Below, in pieces: positions 39,568-50,864 of a stretch of 64,000 bases of DNA (position 1 is the first letter of the stretch; every line of letters begins with the position of its first letter). Under the pieces are notes generated by a model, which made no database searches, was not told where the DNA came from, and saw only the letters and a program-made list of their open reading frames with translations. Origin of the DNA: Escherichia coli (lineage in GTDB: Bacteria > Pseudomonadota > Gammaproteobacteria > Enterobacterales > Enterobacteriaceae); NCBI GenBank assembly GCA_021307345.1, contig CP089930.1, positions 1,798,001-1,862,000 on the forward strand, read 5' to 3'. The translations under genes and the position numbers were made by a program.

Positions 39568-41049
39568 GGTTCCACCTCGTCGCTGTATGCAGCCATTGAT
39601 CTCGGTTCGAATAGTTTTCATATGCTGGTTGTGCGCGAGGTGGCTGGAAGTATCCAGACGCTGACGCGAATTAAACGCAAAGTGCGTCTGGCTGCTGGCC
39701 TGAACAGCGAAAATGCCCTGTCTAATGAAGCAATGGAGCGCGGCTGGCAATGTCTGCGCCTGTTTGCTGAACGTCTGCAAGATATCCCTCCCTCGCAAAT
39801 TCGCGTTGTCGCTACGGCGACGTTACGACTTGCTGTCAATGCCGGTGATTTTATTGCTAAAGCGCAGGAAATCCTCGGTTGTCCAGTGCAAGTCATTAGC
39901 GGTGAAGAGGAAGCGCGCCTGATTTATCAGGGTGTTGCTCATACCACAGGTGGAGCCGATCAGCGCCTGGTCGTGGATATTGGCGGCGCGAGTACCGAAC
40001 TGGTCACTGGCACAGGTGCACAGACCACGTCTTTGTTCAGCCTGTCGATGGGCTGCGTCACCTGGCTGGAACGTTATTTCGTCGATCGTAATCTCGGGCA
40101 GGAAAACTTTGTCGCAGCTGAACAAGCCGCACGTGAAGTTTTGCGTCCGGTTGCTGATGAACTGCGATATCACGGCTGGAAAGTGTGCGTTGGCGCTTCC
40201 GGCACCGTGCAGGCGTTACAGGAAATAATGATGGCGCAGGGGATGGATGAGCGCATTACCCTCGCGAAGTTGCAGCAACTGAAACAGCGCGCTATTCATT
40301 GCGGTCGGCTGGAAGAGCTGGAGATTGAAGGGTTAACGCTGGAACGCGCATTAGTATTCCCGAGTGGTCTGGCGATCCTGATAGCCATTTTTACCGAACT
40401 GAATATTCAGTGTATGACCCTGGCGGGCGGTGCGCTACGTGAAGGCCTGGTCTACGGCATGTTACATCTGGCGGTTGAGCAAGATATTCGCAGCCGAACA
40501 CTGCATAATATTCAGCGCCGCTTTATGATTGATATTGATCAGGCTCAGCGCGTAGCCAGCGTTGCGGCTAACTTCTTCGATCAAGTGGAGAGTGAATGGC
40601 ATCTTGAAGCGATTAGCCGCGATTTGCTAATCAGCGCCTGTCAACTTCATGAAATTGGTCTGAGCGTTGATTTCAAACAAGCGCCGCAACATGCCGCTTA
40701 TCTCGTGCGTAATCTGGATCTTCCCGGTTTTACGCCTGCGCAGAAAAAGCTGCTGGCGACGCTATTGCTCAACCAGACGAATCCAGTCGATCTCTCATCG
40801 CTGCATCAACAAAATGCCGTACCGCCGCGCGTTGCGGAACAACTCTGTCGTTTACTGCGCCTGGCAATCATTTTTGCCAGCCGTCGCCGTGACGATTTAG
40901 TGCCGGAGATGACATTACAGGCCAACCATGAACAGTTGACCCTGACACTGCCGCAAGGTTGGCTGGCTCAGCACCCGCTGGGTAAAGAGATTATCGATCA
41001 GGAAATTGAGTGGCAGAGCTATGTCCACTGGCCGCTGGAAGTGCTTTAA
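39565..41049 (+). CDS. gppA: Guanosine-5'-triphosphate,3'-diphosphate pyrophosphatase GppA
   Basis: GppA hydrolyses pppGpp to ppGpp and is a Ppx/GppA-family exopolyphosphatase. The 494-residue protein has the ASKHA-fold phosphate loops [15 protein letters not shown] at the N-terminus and [12 protein letters not shown] (about 137-148), with the conserved GEEEARL nearby, and an all-helical HD-like C-terminal half ([12 protein letters not shown]). The start at ATG 39565 ([10 protein letters not shown]) gives the E. coli length; ATG 39556 is in frame nine bases upstream. GAAGG lies at 39551-39555, so the upstream ATG is too close to it and the downstream one fits better. Confidence 0.96.
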   Translation: MGSTSSLYAAIDLGSNSFHMLVVREVAGSIQTLTRIKRKVRLAAGLNSENALSNEAMERGWQCLRLFAERLQDIPPSQIRVVATATLRLAVNAGDFIAKAQEILGCPVQVISGEEEARLIYQGVAHTTGGADQRLVVDIGGASTELVTGTGAQTTSLFSLSMGCVTWLERYFVDRNLGQENFVAAEQAAREVLRPVADELRYHGWKVCVGASGTVQALQEIMMAQGMDERITLAKLQQLKQRAIHCGRLEELEIEGLTLERALVFPSGLAILIAIFTELNIQCMTLAGGALREGLVYGMLHLAVEQDIRSRTLHNIQRRFMIDIDQAQRVASVAANFFDQVESEWHLEAISRDLLISACQLHEIGLSVDFKQAPQHAAYLVRNLDLPGFTPAQKKLLATLLLNQTNPVDLSSLHQQNAVPPRVAEQLCRLLRLAIIFASRRRDDLVPEMTLQANHEQLTLTLPQGWLAQHPLGKEIIDQEIEWQSYVHWPLEVL

Positions 41050-41058
41050 CGTGTAATG

Positions 41059-41093
41059 TGCCGGATGCGATGCTCACGCATCTTATCCGGCGA
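41059..41093. repeat. Single REP unit after gppA
   Basis: TGCCGGATGCGATGCTCACG with CATCTTATCCGGCG forms one REP palindrome between the convergent gppA and rep genes. Confidence 0.9.
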
Positions 41094-41153
41094 TAATTCC
41101 GCTTTCCGGTGCCGTGATCATCTAATCCAACCAGCCCCAGACAATACGAATGG

Positions 41154-43175
41154 CTATTTGCCTCGTTTTGCTGCCATCATCGCTTTCAGATTCGCCAGAT
41201 GGTTTTGCCCTTTCTGCATCCGTTCTTCGGCGCTGACCACTTTGCGCTCTTGTTCCCAAATCAAGTCATCCTGCGGTAATTCCAGCAGGAAGCGGCTCGG
41301 CTCCGGACGTACCAGCTCACCGTACTGACGACGCTCTTTACACAGCGTAAAGGTCAACTCTTTCTGGGCGCGGGTGATGCCGACATAGGCCAGCCGCCGC
41401 TCTTCATCGATATTGTCCTCGTCGATGCTGCTTTGGTGCGGCAAAAATCCTTCTTCCATACCGACCATGTAGACATAAGGAAACTCCAGCCCTTTTGACG
41501 CGTGCAGAGTCATCAGTTGCACCTGATCAAGCTCTTCGTCACTCTCGCCACGTTCCATCATGTCGCGCAGAGTAAAGCGCGTCACCACCTGGGTGAGCGT
41601 CATCGGCTCATCCAGTTCGCTACCTTCCAGCATCTCCGTCATCCAGCTAAATAACTGGTTAACGTTCTTCATGCGCATTTCGGCGGCTTTCGGGCTGGGT
41701 GACGTTTCGTATAACCAGGATTCATAATCCATCCCGTGGATCAGATCGCGCACTGCGGCGACAGGCTCCCGCTCCGCCAGTCGCTGGATTTCCGCCAGCC
41801 AGTGAGTAAATCGGGTCAACGCTTCATAACCACGTCCACTCAGTGTCTGACTCAACCCCATATCAAAGCTGGCGGTAAACATACTTTTATTACGCGTCAT
41901 CGCCCACTCACCCAGCTTTTTCAGCGTCGCCGGGCCAATCTCTCGCTTCGGCGTGTTAACGATACGCAGGAACGCACTATCATCGTCCGGGTTAGTCAGC
42001 ACACGCAGATAAGCCAGTAAATCCTTGATTTCCGGACGGGAGAAGAACGAAGTACCGCCGGATATTTTGTACGGAATGCGGTTTTGCATCAGAAATTTTT
42101 CAAACACCCGTGACTGATGGTTGCCGCGATAGAGAATGGCGTAATCTTTGTACTGTGTTTTGTTGACGAAGTGATGCGCAATCAGCTCGCCGGTAACGCG
42201 CTCGGCTTCATGTTCTTCGTTATTCGCGCTTAAAACTTTTAGCTCCGCGCCATAGCCTAGTTCGGAGAACAGACGCTTTTCAAAGACGTGCGGGTTATTG
42301 GCGATCAGGATGTTCGCCGCTTTCAGAATACGCCCGGAAGAGCGGTAGTTCTGCTCAAGCTTAATCACCTTCAACGTTGGGAAATCCTGGCTCAACAGCA
42401 CCAGGTTTTGCGGACGTGCGCCACGCCAGGAGTAGATCGACTGGTCATCATCGCCCACCACGGTAAAGCGAGCGCGGCTGCCCACCAGCAGTTTCACCAG
42501 CTCATACTGGCTGGTGTTGGTATCCTGATACTCATCCACCAGCAGGTAGCGAATCTTGTTTTGCCAGCGTTCGCGTACTTCCACATTGCGTTGCAGCAGC
42601 AATGTCGGCAATAAAATCAGATCGTCGAAGTCGAGAACATTGCACGCTTTCAGGTGCGCATCATACAGCCCGTAACAATGGGCAAAAATGCGATCCCGCT
42701 CGCCTTTTGCCTCTGCCGCCGCCTGCGCAGGAGTTTTGAGATCGTTCTTCCAATTAGAGATGGTTGAAATCAGCTGTTGCAGGAGAACTTTGTCGTCTTC
42801 AATCAGTCCTTCGGTCAACTCTTTGAGCAAAGCAAGCTGATCGGTATCGTCAAACAGCGAAAAGTTCGCTTTCATCCCTAACGCTGCATACTCGCGTTTG
42901 ATGATATCCAGCCCCAGCGTGTGGAAGGTGGAGATCATCAGCCCACGTGCCTCTTTGCGCCCCAGCGTCTGCCCGACACGCTCTTTCATCTCGCGCGCTG
43001 CTTTATTGGTAAAAGTCACCGCTGCGATATGTCGCGCCTGATAACCGCAGCCACGGATCAGATGGGCGATTTTATTGGTGATCACACGAGTTTTACCGGA
43101 ACCCGCGCCCGCCAGCACCAGGCAGGGGCCGGTAACGAATTCGACAGCTTGTTGTTGGCCGGGGTTTAGACGCAT
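41154..43175 (-). CDS. rep: ATP-dependent DNA helicase Rep
   Basis: Rep is an SF1A 3'-5' helicase that associates with DnaB and clears nucleoprotein blocks ahead of replication forks; it is also used by filamentous and phiX-type phages. The 673-residue protein has Walker A AGAGSGKT at 22-29, Walker [45 protein letters not shown] and [11 protein letters not shown], and a C-terminal tail (AMMAAKRGK) that in E. coli contacts DnaB. The start at 43175 ([13 protein letters not shown]) is the family start; an in-frame ATG at 43190 would add five residues. It is paralogous to uvrD in this same window. Confidence 0.97.
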   Translation of the reverse strand: MRLNPGQQQAVEFVTGPCLVLAGAGSGKTRVITNKIAHLIRGCGYQARHIAAVTFTNKAAREMKERVGQTLGRKEARGLMISTFHTLGLDIIKREYAALGMKANFSLFDDTDQLALLKELTEGLIEDDKVLLQQLISTISNWKNDLKTPAQAAAEAKGERDRIFAHCYGLYDAHLKACNVLDFDDLILLPTLLLQRNVEVRERWQNKIRYLLVDEYQDTNTSQYELVKLLVGSRARFTVVGDDDQSIYSWRGARPQNLVLLSQDFPTLKVIKLEQNYRSSGRILKAANILIANNPHVFEKRLFSELGYGAELKVLSANNEEHEAERVTGELIAHHFVNKTQYKDYAILYRGNHQSRVFEKFLMQNRIPYKISGGTSFFSRPEIKDLLAYLRVLTNPDDDSAFLRIVNTPKREIGPATLKKLGEWAMTRNKSMFTASFDMGLSQTLSGRGYEALTRFTHWLAEIQRLAEREPVAAVRDLIHGMDYESWLYETSPSPKAAEMRMKNVNQLFSWMTEMLEGSELDEPMTLTQVVTRFTLRDMMERGESDEELDQVQLMTLHASKGLEFPYVYMVGMEEGFLPHQSSIDEDNIDEERRLAYVGITRAQKELTFTLCKERRQYGELVRPEPSRFLLELPQDDLIWEQERKVVSAEERMQKGQNHLANLKAMMAAKRGK

Positions 43176-43213
43176 AGAAAAATCGCTCAATGAAAGTCGG
43201 GAGGGGGAAATAA

Positions 43214-43543
<330 letters not shown>

Positions 43544-43546
43544 CAG

Positions 43547-43573
43547 CAAGGCCTTCTCCCGGAGAAGGCCTTG
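43547..43573. terminator. Hairpin between ppiC and ilvC
   Basis: CAAGGCCTTCTCC and GGAGAAGGCCTTG form a perfect 13-bp inverted repeat with almost no loop. On the plus strand AGTGTTTTC follows. It probably terminates ppiC, and ilvC transcripts from the other side. Confidence 0.8.
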
Positions 43574-43583
43574 AGTGTTTTCT

Positions 43584-43604
43584 CCCTCTCCCTGTGGGAG
43601 AGGG
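43584..43604. repeat. Short palindromic repeat before the ilvC stop
   Basis: CCCTCTCC and GGAGAGGG pair around a CTGTG-type loop, a motif that recurs between E. coli genes as a small dispersed repeat. It adjoins the longer hairpin at 43547-43573. Confidence 0.55.
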
Positions 43605-43617
43605 CATCAGCGCGCAC

Positions 43618-45093
43618 TTAACCCGCAACAGCAATACGTTTCATATCCGTCATATAGCCACGCAGTTTTTTACCTACCTGCTCAATTGCATGGCTGCGAA
43701 TCGCATCATTTACATCACGCAGTTGCGCGTTATCTACCGCACCTTCTGGAATAGCTTTACCCAGATCGCCCGGCTGCAGCTCTGCCATAAACGGTTTCAG
43801 CAGCGGTACGCAAGCGTAAGAGAACAGATAGTTACCGTATTCTGCGGTATCAGAGATAACCACGTTCATTTCGTACAGACGCTTACGGGCGATGGTGTTG
43901 GCAATCAGCGGCAGCTCATGCAGTGATTCATAGTATGCCGACTCTTCAATGATGCCGGAATCAACCATGGTTTCGAACGCCAGCTCAACGCCCGCTTTCA
44001 CCATCGCGATCATCAGCACGCCTTTATCGAAGTACTCCTGCTCGCCGATTTTACCTTCATACTGCGGTGCGGTTTCGAACGCGGTTTTGCCGGTCTCTTC
44101 ACGCCAGGTCAGTAGTTTCTTATCGTCGTTGGCCCAGTCAGCCATCATACCGGAAGAGAATTCGCCGGAGATGATGTCGTCCATATGTTTCTGGAACAGC
44201 GGTGCCATGATCTCTTTCAGTTGCTCAGAAAGCGCATAAGCACGCAGTTTCGCCGGGTTAGAGAGACGGTCCATCATCAGGGTGATGCCGCCCTGCTTCA
44301 GGGCTTCGGTGATGGTTTCCCAGCCGAACTGAATCAGTTTTTCTGCATATGCCGGGTCGGTGCCCTCTTCCACCAGCTTGTCGAAGCACAGCAGAGAACC
44401 AGCCTGCAACATACCGCACAGGATAGTTTGCTCGCCCATCAGGTCTGATTTAACTTCCGCAACGAAAGAGGATTCCAGAACGCCGGCACGATGACCGCCT
44501 GTTGCTGCCGCCCAGGCTTTAGCGATCGCCATGCCTTCGCCTTTCGGATCGTTTTCCGGGTGAACGGCAATCAGCGTCGGTACGCCGAATCCACGTTTAT
44601 ACTCTTCACGCACTTCGGTGCCAGGGCATTTCGGCGCAACCATTACTACAGTGATGTCTTTACGGATCTGCTCGCCCACTTCGACGATGTTGAAACCATG
44701 CGAGTAACCCAGCGCCGCGCCATCTTTCATCAGCGGTTGAACGGAACGCACTACGTCAGAGTGCTGTTTGTCCGGCGTCAGGTTAACCACCAGATCCGCC
44801 TGCGGGATCAGTTCTTCGTAAGTACCTACCTTAAAACCGTTTTCGGTTGCTTTACGCCAGGACGCGCGCTTTTCGGCAATCGCTTCTTTACGCAGAGCGT
44901 AGGAGATATCGAGACCAGAATCACGCATGTTCAGGCCCTGGTTCAGACCCTGTGCGCCGCAGCCGACGATGACCACTTTTTTACCCTGAAGGTAGCTCGC
45001 GCCGTCAGCGAACTCGTCGCGCCCCATAAAGCGACATTTGCCCAGTTGTGCCAGCTGCTGGCGCAGATTCAGTGTATTGAAGTAGTTAGCCAT
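43618..45093 (-). CDS. ilvC: Ketol-acid reductoisomerase IlvC
   Basis: IlvC converts acetolactate and acetohydroxybutyrate to dihydroxy acids with NADPH and Mg2+, the second common step of branched-chain amino acid synthesis. The 491-residue length marks it as a class II KARI with a duplicated C-terminal knotted domain. The Rossmann motif [20 protein letters not shown] lies at about 37-56, with the NADPH-specific Arg/Ser residues in [15 protein letters not shown] just after it. It diverges from its regulator ilvY. Confidence 0.98.
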   Translation of the reverse strand: MANYFNTLNLRQQLAQLGKCRFMGRDEFADGASYLQGKKVVIVGCGAQGLNQGLNMRDSGLDISYALRKEAIAEKRASWRKATENGFKVGTYEELIPQADLVVNLTPDKQHSDVVRSVQPLMKDGAALGYSHGFNIVEVGEQIRKDITVVMVAPKCPGTEVREEYKRGFGVPTLIAVHPENDPKGEGMAIAKAWAAATGGHRAGVLESSFVAEVKSDLMGEQTILCGMLQAGSLLCFDKLVEEGTDPAYAEKLIQFGWETITEALKQGGITLMMDRLSNPAKLRAYALSEQLKEIMAPLFQKHMDDIISGEFSSGMMADWANDDKKLLTWREETGKTAFETAPQYEGKIGEQEYFDKGVLMIAMVKAGVELAFETMVDSGIIEESAYYESLHELPLIANTIARKRLYEMNVVISDTAEYGNYLFSYACVPLLKPFMAELQPGDLGKAIPEGAVDNAQLRDVNDAIRSHAIEQVGKKLRGYMTDMKRIAVAG

Positions 45094-45244
45094 GGTGATT
45101 CCTCGTGATGTTGTGCTTCTTATTGTTCGGTTCGCTGTTGAGCGAGAATGTCACCACATTACAACAGGAAATTTATTGCGGAAATTGATATATTCACAAC
45201 GTCATATTGCAATTTCTGCAACGTCATAACCGGGGGTTAAGCCT
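45094..45244. promoter_or_regulatory. ilvC-ilvY operator/promoter region
   Basis: These 151 bases separate the divergent ilvC and ilvY genes. A LysR-type dyad TTGCAATTTCTGCAA (45207-45221) and a related TTGCGGAAATTGATA (45176-45190) are the likely tandem IlvY operators. In E. coli IlvY bound here activates ilvC when acetolactate or acetohydroxybutyrate is present and represses itself. Confidence 0.75.
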
Positions 45245-46138
45245 GTGGATTTACGCGACCTGAAAATGTTTCTGCATCTGGCGGAAAGCCGCCATTTTGG
45301 CCGTAGCGCGCGGGCAATGCACGTCAGCCCCTCCACACTTTCCCGACAGATTCAGCGCCTGGAAGAAGATCTCGGCCAACCGCTGTTTGTGCGCGATAAC
45401 CGCACGGTAACGCTGACGGAAGCGGGCGAAGAGCTGCGTGTTTTCGCCCAGCAAACGTTGTTGCAATATCAGCAATTGCGCCACACCATCGACCAGCAAG
45501 GGCCGTCCCTCTCTGGCGAATTACATATTTTCTGTTCGGTGACTGCCGCTTACAGCCATCTGCCACCGATTCTCGACCGATTCCGCGCGGAGCATCCATC
45601 GGTGGAAATTAAGCTCACCACCGGTGATGCGGCGGATGCAATGGAAAAAGTGGTTACCGGAGAAGCGGATCTGGCGATTGCCGGGAAGCCGGAGACTCTG
45701 CCAGGCGCGGTGGCGTTTTCGATGCTGGAGAACCTGGCGGTGGTGCTGATCGCGCCCGCGCTGCCCTGCCCGGTGCGTAATCAGGTCTCAGTAGAACAAC
45801 CGGACTGGTCGACGATTCCCTTCATCATGGCCGATCAGGGACCAGTACGCCGCCGCATTGAGTTGTGGTTTCGACGCAATAAAATCAGTAACCCGATGAT
45901 TTACGCCACGGTTGGCGGGCATGAAGCAATGGTATCGATGGTGGCACTTGGCTGTGGCGTGGCGCTGCTGCCGGAAGTGGTACTGGATAACAGCCCGGAG
46001 CCAGTGCGTAATCGTGTGATGATTTTAGAGCGCAGCGATGAGAAAACGCCGTTTGAGCTGGGCGTTTGTGCGCAAAAAAAGCGGCTACATGAGCCGCTGA
46101 TTGAGGCGTTCTGGAAGATTTTGCCGAACCACAAATGA
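45245..46138 (+). CDS. ilvY: LysR-type activator IlvY
   Basis: IlvY activates ilvC in response to acetohydroxy acids and represses its own gene. The 297-residue protein has the N-terminal winged helix-turn-helix (FLHLAESRHFGRSARAMH, with SPSTLSRQIQRLEEDLG as recognition part) and the periplasmic-binding-like effector domain from about residue 90. Translation starts at a GTG (45245) after AACCGGGGGTTAAGCC. It is divergent from its target. Confidence 0.97.
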   Translation: MDLRDLKMFLHLAESRHFGRSARAMHVSPSTLSRQIQRLEEDLGQPLFVRDNRTVTLTEAGEELRVFAQQTLLQYQQLRHTIDQQGPSLSGELHIFCSVTAAYSHLPPILDRFRAEHPSVEIKLTTGDAADAMEKVVTGEADLAIAGKPETLPGAVAFSMLENLAVVLIAPALPCPVRNQVSVEQPDWSTIPFIMADQGPVRRRIELWFRRNKISNPMIYATVGGHEAMVSMVALGCGVALLPEVVLDNSPEPVRNRVMILERSDEKTPFELGVCAQKKRLHEPLIEAFWKILPNHK

Positions 46139-46145
46139 CGTTGTC

Positions 46146-46182
46146 GCGTAGGTAGACCTGATAAGCGAAGCGCCATCAGGCA
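46146..46182. repeat. REP unit between ilvY and ilvA
   Basis: GCGTAGGTAGACCTGATAAG with CGAAGCGCCATCAGGCA forms a REP-like palindrome between the convergent ilvY and ilvA stop codons. Confidence 0.75.
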
Positions 46183-46189
46183 TTTTACC

Positions 46190-47734
46190 CTAACCCGCCA
46201 AAAAGAACCTGAACGCCGGGTTATTGGTTTCGTCGTGGCAATCGTAGCCCAGCTCATTCAGCCGGGTTTCGAAATCCGGTTCATGATCGCCCAGCTCGAA
46301 CGCTGCCAGTACACGCCCGTAGTCGGTGCCATGACTGCGATAGTGGAACAAAGAGATATTCCAGTGCGTCCCCAGCGTGTTGAGGAAGCGCAGCAGCGCG
46401 CCCGGTGATTCCGGGAATTCGAAGCTGTAGAGGCGTTCCTGCAACGGATGCGATGGACGCCCGCCAACCATATAGCGCACATGCAACTTCGCCATTTCGT
46501 CGTCGGAGAGATCAACCACGCTGTAGCCACCGTCGTTGAGCATCTGCAAAATTTCTTTGCGCTCTTCAAGGCCGCGACTTAAGCGCACACCGACAAAAAT
46601 ACAGGCATCTTTAGCATCAGCGAAACGGTAGTTGAACTCTGTGACCGAGCGCCCGCCAAGTAGCTGGCAGAATTTGAGGAAGCTGCCTTTTTCTTCCGGG
46701 ATGGTCACCGCCAGCAACGCTTCACGCTGTTCGCCTAGTTCGCAGCGTTCCGAGACGTAGCGCAGACCGTGGAAGTTCACGTTGGCTCCAGAAAGAATAT
46801 GCGCCAGCCGCTCACCGCGAATGTTGTGCTGAGCGATGTACTTTTTCATCCCCGCCAGCGCCAGCGCGCCAGACGGTTCCGCCACTGCGCGCACATCTTC
46901 GAATAAGTCTTTCATCGCTGCGCAGATGGCATCGCTATCGACGGTGATGATGTCGTCGAGATACTCCCGGCACAAACGGAAGGTTTCGTCGCCGATGCGT
47001 TTTACCGCAACACCTTCGGCGAATAGCCCCACGCGCGGCAGATCAACCGGATGACCCGCATCCAGTGCCGCTTTCAGGCAGGCTGAATCTTCCGCTTCTA
47101 CCGCGATCACTTTGATTTGCGGCATCAGCTGTTTGATCAGCACAGCCACGCCCGCAGCCAGACCACCGCCGCCGACTGGCACAAATACGCGGTCGAGATG
47201 GGCATCCTGCTGGAGCAGTTCCAGCGCCAGCGTGCCTTGCCCGGCGATCACCATCGGATGATCGAACGGCGGCACCCAGGTGAAGCCCTGCTGCTGCGAC
47301 AGTTCGATCGCTTTAGCTTTCGCTTCGTCAAAGTTCGCGCCGTGAAGCAGCACTTCACCGCCGAAGCCGCGCACCGCGTCGACTTTGATGTCGGCGGTGG
47401 CGGTTGGCATGACGATGAGCGCCTTCACGCCTAACCGCGCAGAAGAAAACGCGACGCCCTGCGCGTGGTTACCCGCCGAGGCGGTGATCACGCCGTGCGC
47501 TTTTTGTTCTTCCGTCAGGCCCGCCATCATGGCGTATGCGCCGCGCAGCTTAAAGCTGTGCACTGGCTGGCGGTCTTCGCGCTTCACCAGTATCACGTTA
47601 TCAAGACGCGACGACAGTTTTTCCATTTTCTGTAGCGGCGTGACCTGTGCCGCTTCATAGACCGGCGCACGTAGCACCGCTCTTAAATATTCGGCACCTT
47701 CCGGGGCGCCTGACAGGGGTTGCGAGTCAGCCAT
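46190..47734 (-). CDS. ilvA: Biosynthetic threonine deaminase IlvA
   Basis: IlvA converts threonine to 2-ketobutyrate, the committed step to isoleucine, and is inhibited by isoleucine. The 514-residue protein has an N-terminal PLP catalytic domain (PLP-lysine Lys62 in VHSFKLRGA; ASAGNHAQGVA and the glycine loop VGGGGLAAG) and two C-terminal ACT-like regulatory domains (from about 335, EALLAVTIPEEKGSFLKF and YSFEFPESPGALLRF). It follows ilvD by two bases and is the last gene of the ilvGMEDA operon. Confidence 0.98.
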   Translation of the reverse strand: MADSQPLSGAPEGAEYLRAVLRAPVYEAAQVTPLQKMEKLSSRLDNVILVKREDRQPVHSFKLRGAYAMMAGLTEEQKAHGVITASAGNHAQGVAFSSARLGVKALIVMPTATADIKVDAVRGFGGEVLLHGANFDEAKAKAIELSQQQGFTWVPPFDHPMVIAGQGTLALELLQQDAHLDRVFVPVGGGGLAAGVAVLIKQLMPQIKVIAVEAEDSACLKAALDAGHPVDLPRVGLFAEGVAVKRIGDETFRLCREYLDDIITVDSDAICAAMKDLFEDVRAVAEPSGALALAGMKKYIAQHNIRGERLAHILSGANVNFHGLRYVSERCELGEQREALLAVTIPEEKGSFLKFCQLLGGRSVTEFNYRFADAKDACIFVGVRLSRGLEERKEILQMLNDGGYSVVDLSDDEMAKLHVRYMVGGRPSHPLQERLYSFEFPESPGALLRFLNTLGTHWNISLFHYRSHGTDYGRVLAAFELGDHEPDFETRLNELGYDCHDETNNPAFRFFLAG

Positions 47735-47736
47735 TA

Positions 47737-49587
47737 TTAACCCCCCAGTTTCGATTTATCGCGCACCGCACCTTTGTCGGCACTGGTCGCCAGGCTGGCG
47801 TAGGCGCGCAAAGCAAAGGAAACCTGACGTTCACGGTTTTTCGGCGTCCAGGCTTTGTCGCCACGGGCTTCCTGCGCTTCACGACGCGCCGCCAGTTCGG
47901 CATCGCTTACCTGCAACTGAATGCCACGGTTCGGAATGTCGATGGCGATCAGGTCACCATCTTCAATCAGGCCAATACTGCCGCCGCTCGCCGCTTCCGG
48001 CGAGACGTGGCCGATGGAAAGACCAGAAGTGCCGCCGGAGAAGCGTCCATCGGTGATCAGCGCACAGGCTTTGCCAAGACCCATCGACTTCAGGAAGCTG
48101 GTTGGGTAGAGCATTTCCTGCATCCCCGGTCCGCCTTTCGGGCCTTCGTAGCGAATAACAACCACATCGCCAGCGACAACTTTACCGCCAAGAATCGCTT
48201 CTACCGCGTCATCCTGGCTTTCGTACACTTTCGCCGGACCGGTGAATTTGAGGATGCTGTCATCGACGCCCGCCGTTTTAACGATGCAGCCGTTTTCCGC
48301 GAAGTTGCCGTAAAGTACCGCCAGGCCGCCGTCTTTGCTGTAGGCGTGCTCCAGTGAGCGGATGCAGCCGTTTGCGCGATCGTCATCGAGAGAATCCCAA
48401 CGGCAATCCTGCGAGAATGCCTGTGTAGTGCGGATTCCAGCCGGGCCAGCGCGGAACATATTTTTCACCGCATCATCCTGAGTCAGCATGACATCGTATT
48501 GTTCCAGCGTTTGCGACAAGGTCAGGCCGAGTACGTTTTTCACATTGCGATTCAACAACCCGGCACGATCCAGTTCGCCGAGAATACCGATCACGCCACC
48601 AGCACGATGAACATCTTCCATATGGTATTTCTGGGTGCTCGGCGCAACTTTGCACAACTGCGGGACTTTACGCGAAAGTTTGTCGATATCACTCATGGTG
48701 AAGTCGATTTCCGCTTCTTGTGCCGCCGCCAGCAGGTGAAGAACCGTATTGGTAGAGCCGCCCATCGCGATATCCAACGTCATGGCGTTTTCAAACGCCG
48801 CTTTACTGGCGATATTACGTGGCAGTGCGCTTTCGTCGTTTTGCTCGTAGTAACGTTTGGTCAATTCAACAATGCGTTTACCGGCATTGAGGAACAGCTG
48901 CTTACGATCCGCGTGGGTTGCCAGCAGCGAGCCGTTGCCTGGCTGCGACAGACCCAGAGCTTCGGTCAGGCAGTTCATCGAGTTAGCGGTGAACATCCCG
49001 GAGCAGGAACCACAGGTTGGACAGGCCGAACGTTCAACCTGATCGCTCTGGGAGTCAGAAACTTTCGGATCTGCCCCCTGGATCATCGCATCAACCAGAT
49101 CAAGCTTGATTAACTGATCGGATAGTTTGGTTTTCCCGGCCTCCATCGGACCACCGGAAACAAAGATCACCGGAATATTCAGGCGCAGAGAGGCCATCAG
49201 CATCCCCGGGGTGATTTTGTCGCAGTTGGAGATGCAAACCATGGCATCGGCGCAGTGAGCGTTAACCATATACTCAACAGAATCAGCGATCAGTTCGCGA
49301 GACGGCAGTGAATAAAGCATCCCCCCGTGCCCCATGGCGATCCCATCATCCACCGCAATGGTGTTGAATTCTTTGGCAACGCCGCCAGCCGCTTCAATTT
49401 GTTCAGCGACCAGTTTACCGAGATCGCGCAGATGGACGTGCCCCGGTACAAATTGAGTGAACGAGTTCACAACAGCGATAATCGGCTTACCGAAATCAGC
49501 GTCGGTCATTCCAGTGGCGCGCCACAGCGCACGAGCACCCGCCATATTACGACCATGAGTGGTGGTGGCGGAACGGTACTTAGGCAT
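47737..49587 (-). CDS. ilvD: Dihydroxy-acid dehydratase IlvD
   Basis: IlvD dehydrates dihydroxy acids to the 2-keto acids of valine and isoleucine using an oxygen-sensitive Fe-S cluster. The 616-residue protein shows the cluster cysteines in [12 protein letters not shown] (about 119-130) and [17 protein letters not shown] (about 192-208), the carbamylated-Lys/Mg region [11 protein letters not shown], and the C-terminal barrel with [20 protein letters not shown]. It lies 64 bases after ilvE and 2 bases before ilvA. Confidence 0.98.
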   Translation of the reverse strand: MPKYRSATTTHGRNMAGARALWRATGMTDADFGKPIIAVVNSFTQFVPGHVHLRDLGKLVAEQIEAAGGVAKEFNTIAVDDGIAMGHGGMLYSLPSRELIADSVEYMVNAHCADAMVCISNCDKITPGMLMASLRLNIPVIFVSGGPMEAGKTKLSDQLIKLDLVDAMIQGADPKVSDSQSDQVERSACPTCGSCSGMFTANSMNCLTEALGLSQPGNGSLLATHADRKQLFLNAGKRIVELTKRYYEQNDESALPRNIASKAAFENAMTLDIAMGGSTNTVLHLLAAAQEAEIDFTMSDIDKLSRKVPQLCKVAPSTQKYHMEDVHRAGGVIGILGELDRAGLLNRNVKNVLGLTLSQTLEQYDVMLTQDDAVKNMFRAGPAGIRTTQAFSQDCRWDSLDDDRANGCIRSLEHAYSKDGGLAVLYGNFAENGCIVKTAGVDDSILKFTGPAKVYESQDDAVEAILGGKVVAGDVVVIRYEGPKGGPGMQEMLYPTSFLKSMGLGKACALITDGRFSGGTSGLSIGHVSPEAASGGSIGLIEDGDLIAIDIPNRGIQLQVSDAELAARREAQEARGDKAWTPKNRERQVSFALRAYASLATSADKGAVRDKSKLGG

Positions 49588-49651
49588 ACTTTATTTACTC
49601 CCAGTGTCTGTCTCGTAAATGGGACGGTGCGTGCCGTCCCATTTTTTGTAT

Positions 49652-50581
49652 TTATTGATTAACCTGATCCAACCAGCCCCATTTATCTTCGGTTTCGCCG
49701 GTGAAGAGGCCGAAGAAGGCTTGCTGGATGCGTTTGGTGACCGGGCCACAACGGCCTTCGCCCACCTGAATACCGTCGACGCTGCGCACTGGCGTAATTT
49801 CAGCCGCTGTACCGGACATAAACACTTCATCTGCCAGATACAGCGATTCACGCGACAGCACCTGCTCACGCACTTCAATTCCCAGTTCTTTCGCCAGTTT
49901 GATGATGGCGTCACGGGTAATACCCGGAAGCGCGGAAGAGGTGAACGGCGGGGTGAACAGCACGCCGTCTTTCACTTCAAACAGGTTTTCGCCTGCACCT
50001 TCAGAGATGTAACCATTCACATCCAGCGCGATACCTTCCTGATAACCGTGGCGGCGCGCTTCGCTGCCAACCAGCAGGGAAGAGAGGTAGTTCCCCCCCG
50101 CTTTCGCAGCGGTTGGAATGGTGTTTGGCGCCGCGCGGTTCCAGGAAGAAACCATCGCGTCGATCCCCTGCTCCAGTGCTTCCGCGCCCAGATAGGCTCC
50201 CCACGGGAAAGCGGCAATAATCACGTCGGTGGTGTATCCCGCTGGTGGGTTAACGCCCATGCCAACATCACCTACGAAGATCAGCGGACGGATATAGGCG
50301 CTGGTGAGATTGTTTTTACGGATCACTTCGCGGCAAGCTTCCATCAGCTCATCAATGCTCTGCGAAACCGGGAAGCGGTAAATTTTGGCAGAGTCATGCA
50401 GACGTTGCATATGCTCACGATGACGGAATACAACTGGACCTTTATGTGAGTCGTAGCAACGGATGCCTTCAAAAACCGAGGTGCCATAGTGCAGCGCATG
50501 AGACATCACATGCACCTTCGCGTCTTCCCAGCGAACCATCTCCCCATTGAACCAAATGTAATCAGCTTTCTTCGTGGTCAT
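49652..50581 (-). CDS. ilvE: Branched-chain amino acid aminotransferase IlvE
   Basis: IlvE performs the last step for isoleucine and valine, and one of the routes for leucine. The 309-residue fold-type IV PLP enzyme shows HALHYGTSVFEGIRCY near the N-terminus, the PLP-lysine in AAKAGGNYLSSLLV, EGAGENLFEVKDGVLFTPP and the phosphate-binding TSSALPGITRDAI. The start MTTKKADYIWFNG at 50581 is the known one (in-frame ATG at 50647 lies inside ilvM). It follows ilvM by 19 bp. Confidence 0.97.
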   Translation of the reverse strand: MTTKKADYIWFNGEMVRWEDAKVHVMSHALHYGTSVFEGIRCYDSHKGPVVFRHREHMQRLHDSAKIYRFPVSQSIDELMEACREVIRKNNLTSAYIRPLIFVGDVGMGVNPPAGYTTDVIIAAFPWGAYLGAEALEQGIDAMVSSWNRAAPNTIPTAAKAGGNYLSSLLVGSEARRHGYQEGIALDVNGYISEGAGENLFEVKDGVLFTPPFTSSALPGITRDAIIKLAKELGIEVREQVLSRESLYLADEVFMSGTAAEITPVRSVDGIQVGEGRCGPVTKRIQQAFFGLFTGETEDKWGWLDQVNQ

Positions 50582-50600
50582 TTTTATATTCCTTTTGCGC

Positions 50601-50864
50601 TCAGGCGCGGATTTGTTGTGATGTGGTTGTGCTCTGGCAGATAGCAACGTGTGCGACGTCTACCAGTTTATTTAACTGACTAAACAGTAAGTCGACCGAA
50701 CGCGGGCTGGCAACGGTCAATTCAATATTTATATTTTGTGCATCGCTGGCGGCAGCCATATTCATTGAGCAGACGTGGAAACCACGATGACGCACCACGC
50801 GTAAAACACGTTCTAAGGTTTCCGGATTGAAGCGAGCCGATACATTGACCTGATGTTGCATCAT
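50601..50864 (-). CDS. ilvM: Acetohydroxyacid synthase II small subunit IlvM
   Basis: IlvM is the 87-residue ACT-domain small subunit that stabilises and activates the IlvG catalytic subunit. The visible motifs are [20 protein letters not shown] and [19 protein letters not shown] is the isozyme insensitive to valine. Its ATG overlaps the ilvG stop (ATGA), so translation is coupled. Because ilvG is intact here, this subunit should have its partner. Confidence 0.96.
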   Translation of the reverse strand: MMQHQVNVSARFNPETLERVLRVVRHRGFHVCSMNMAAASDAQNINIELTVASPRSVDLLFSQLNKLVDVAHVAICQSTTTSQQIRA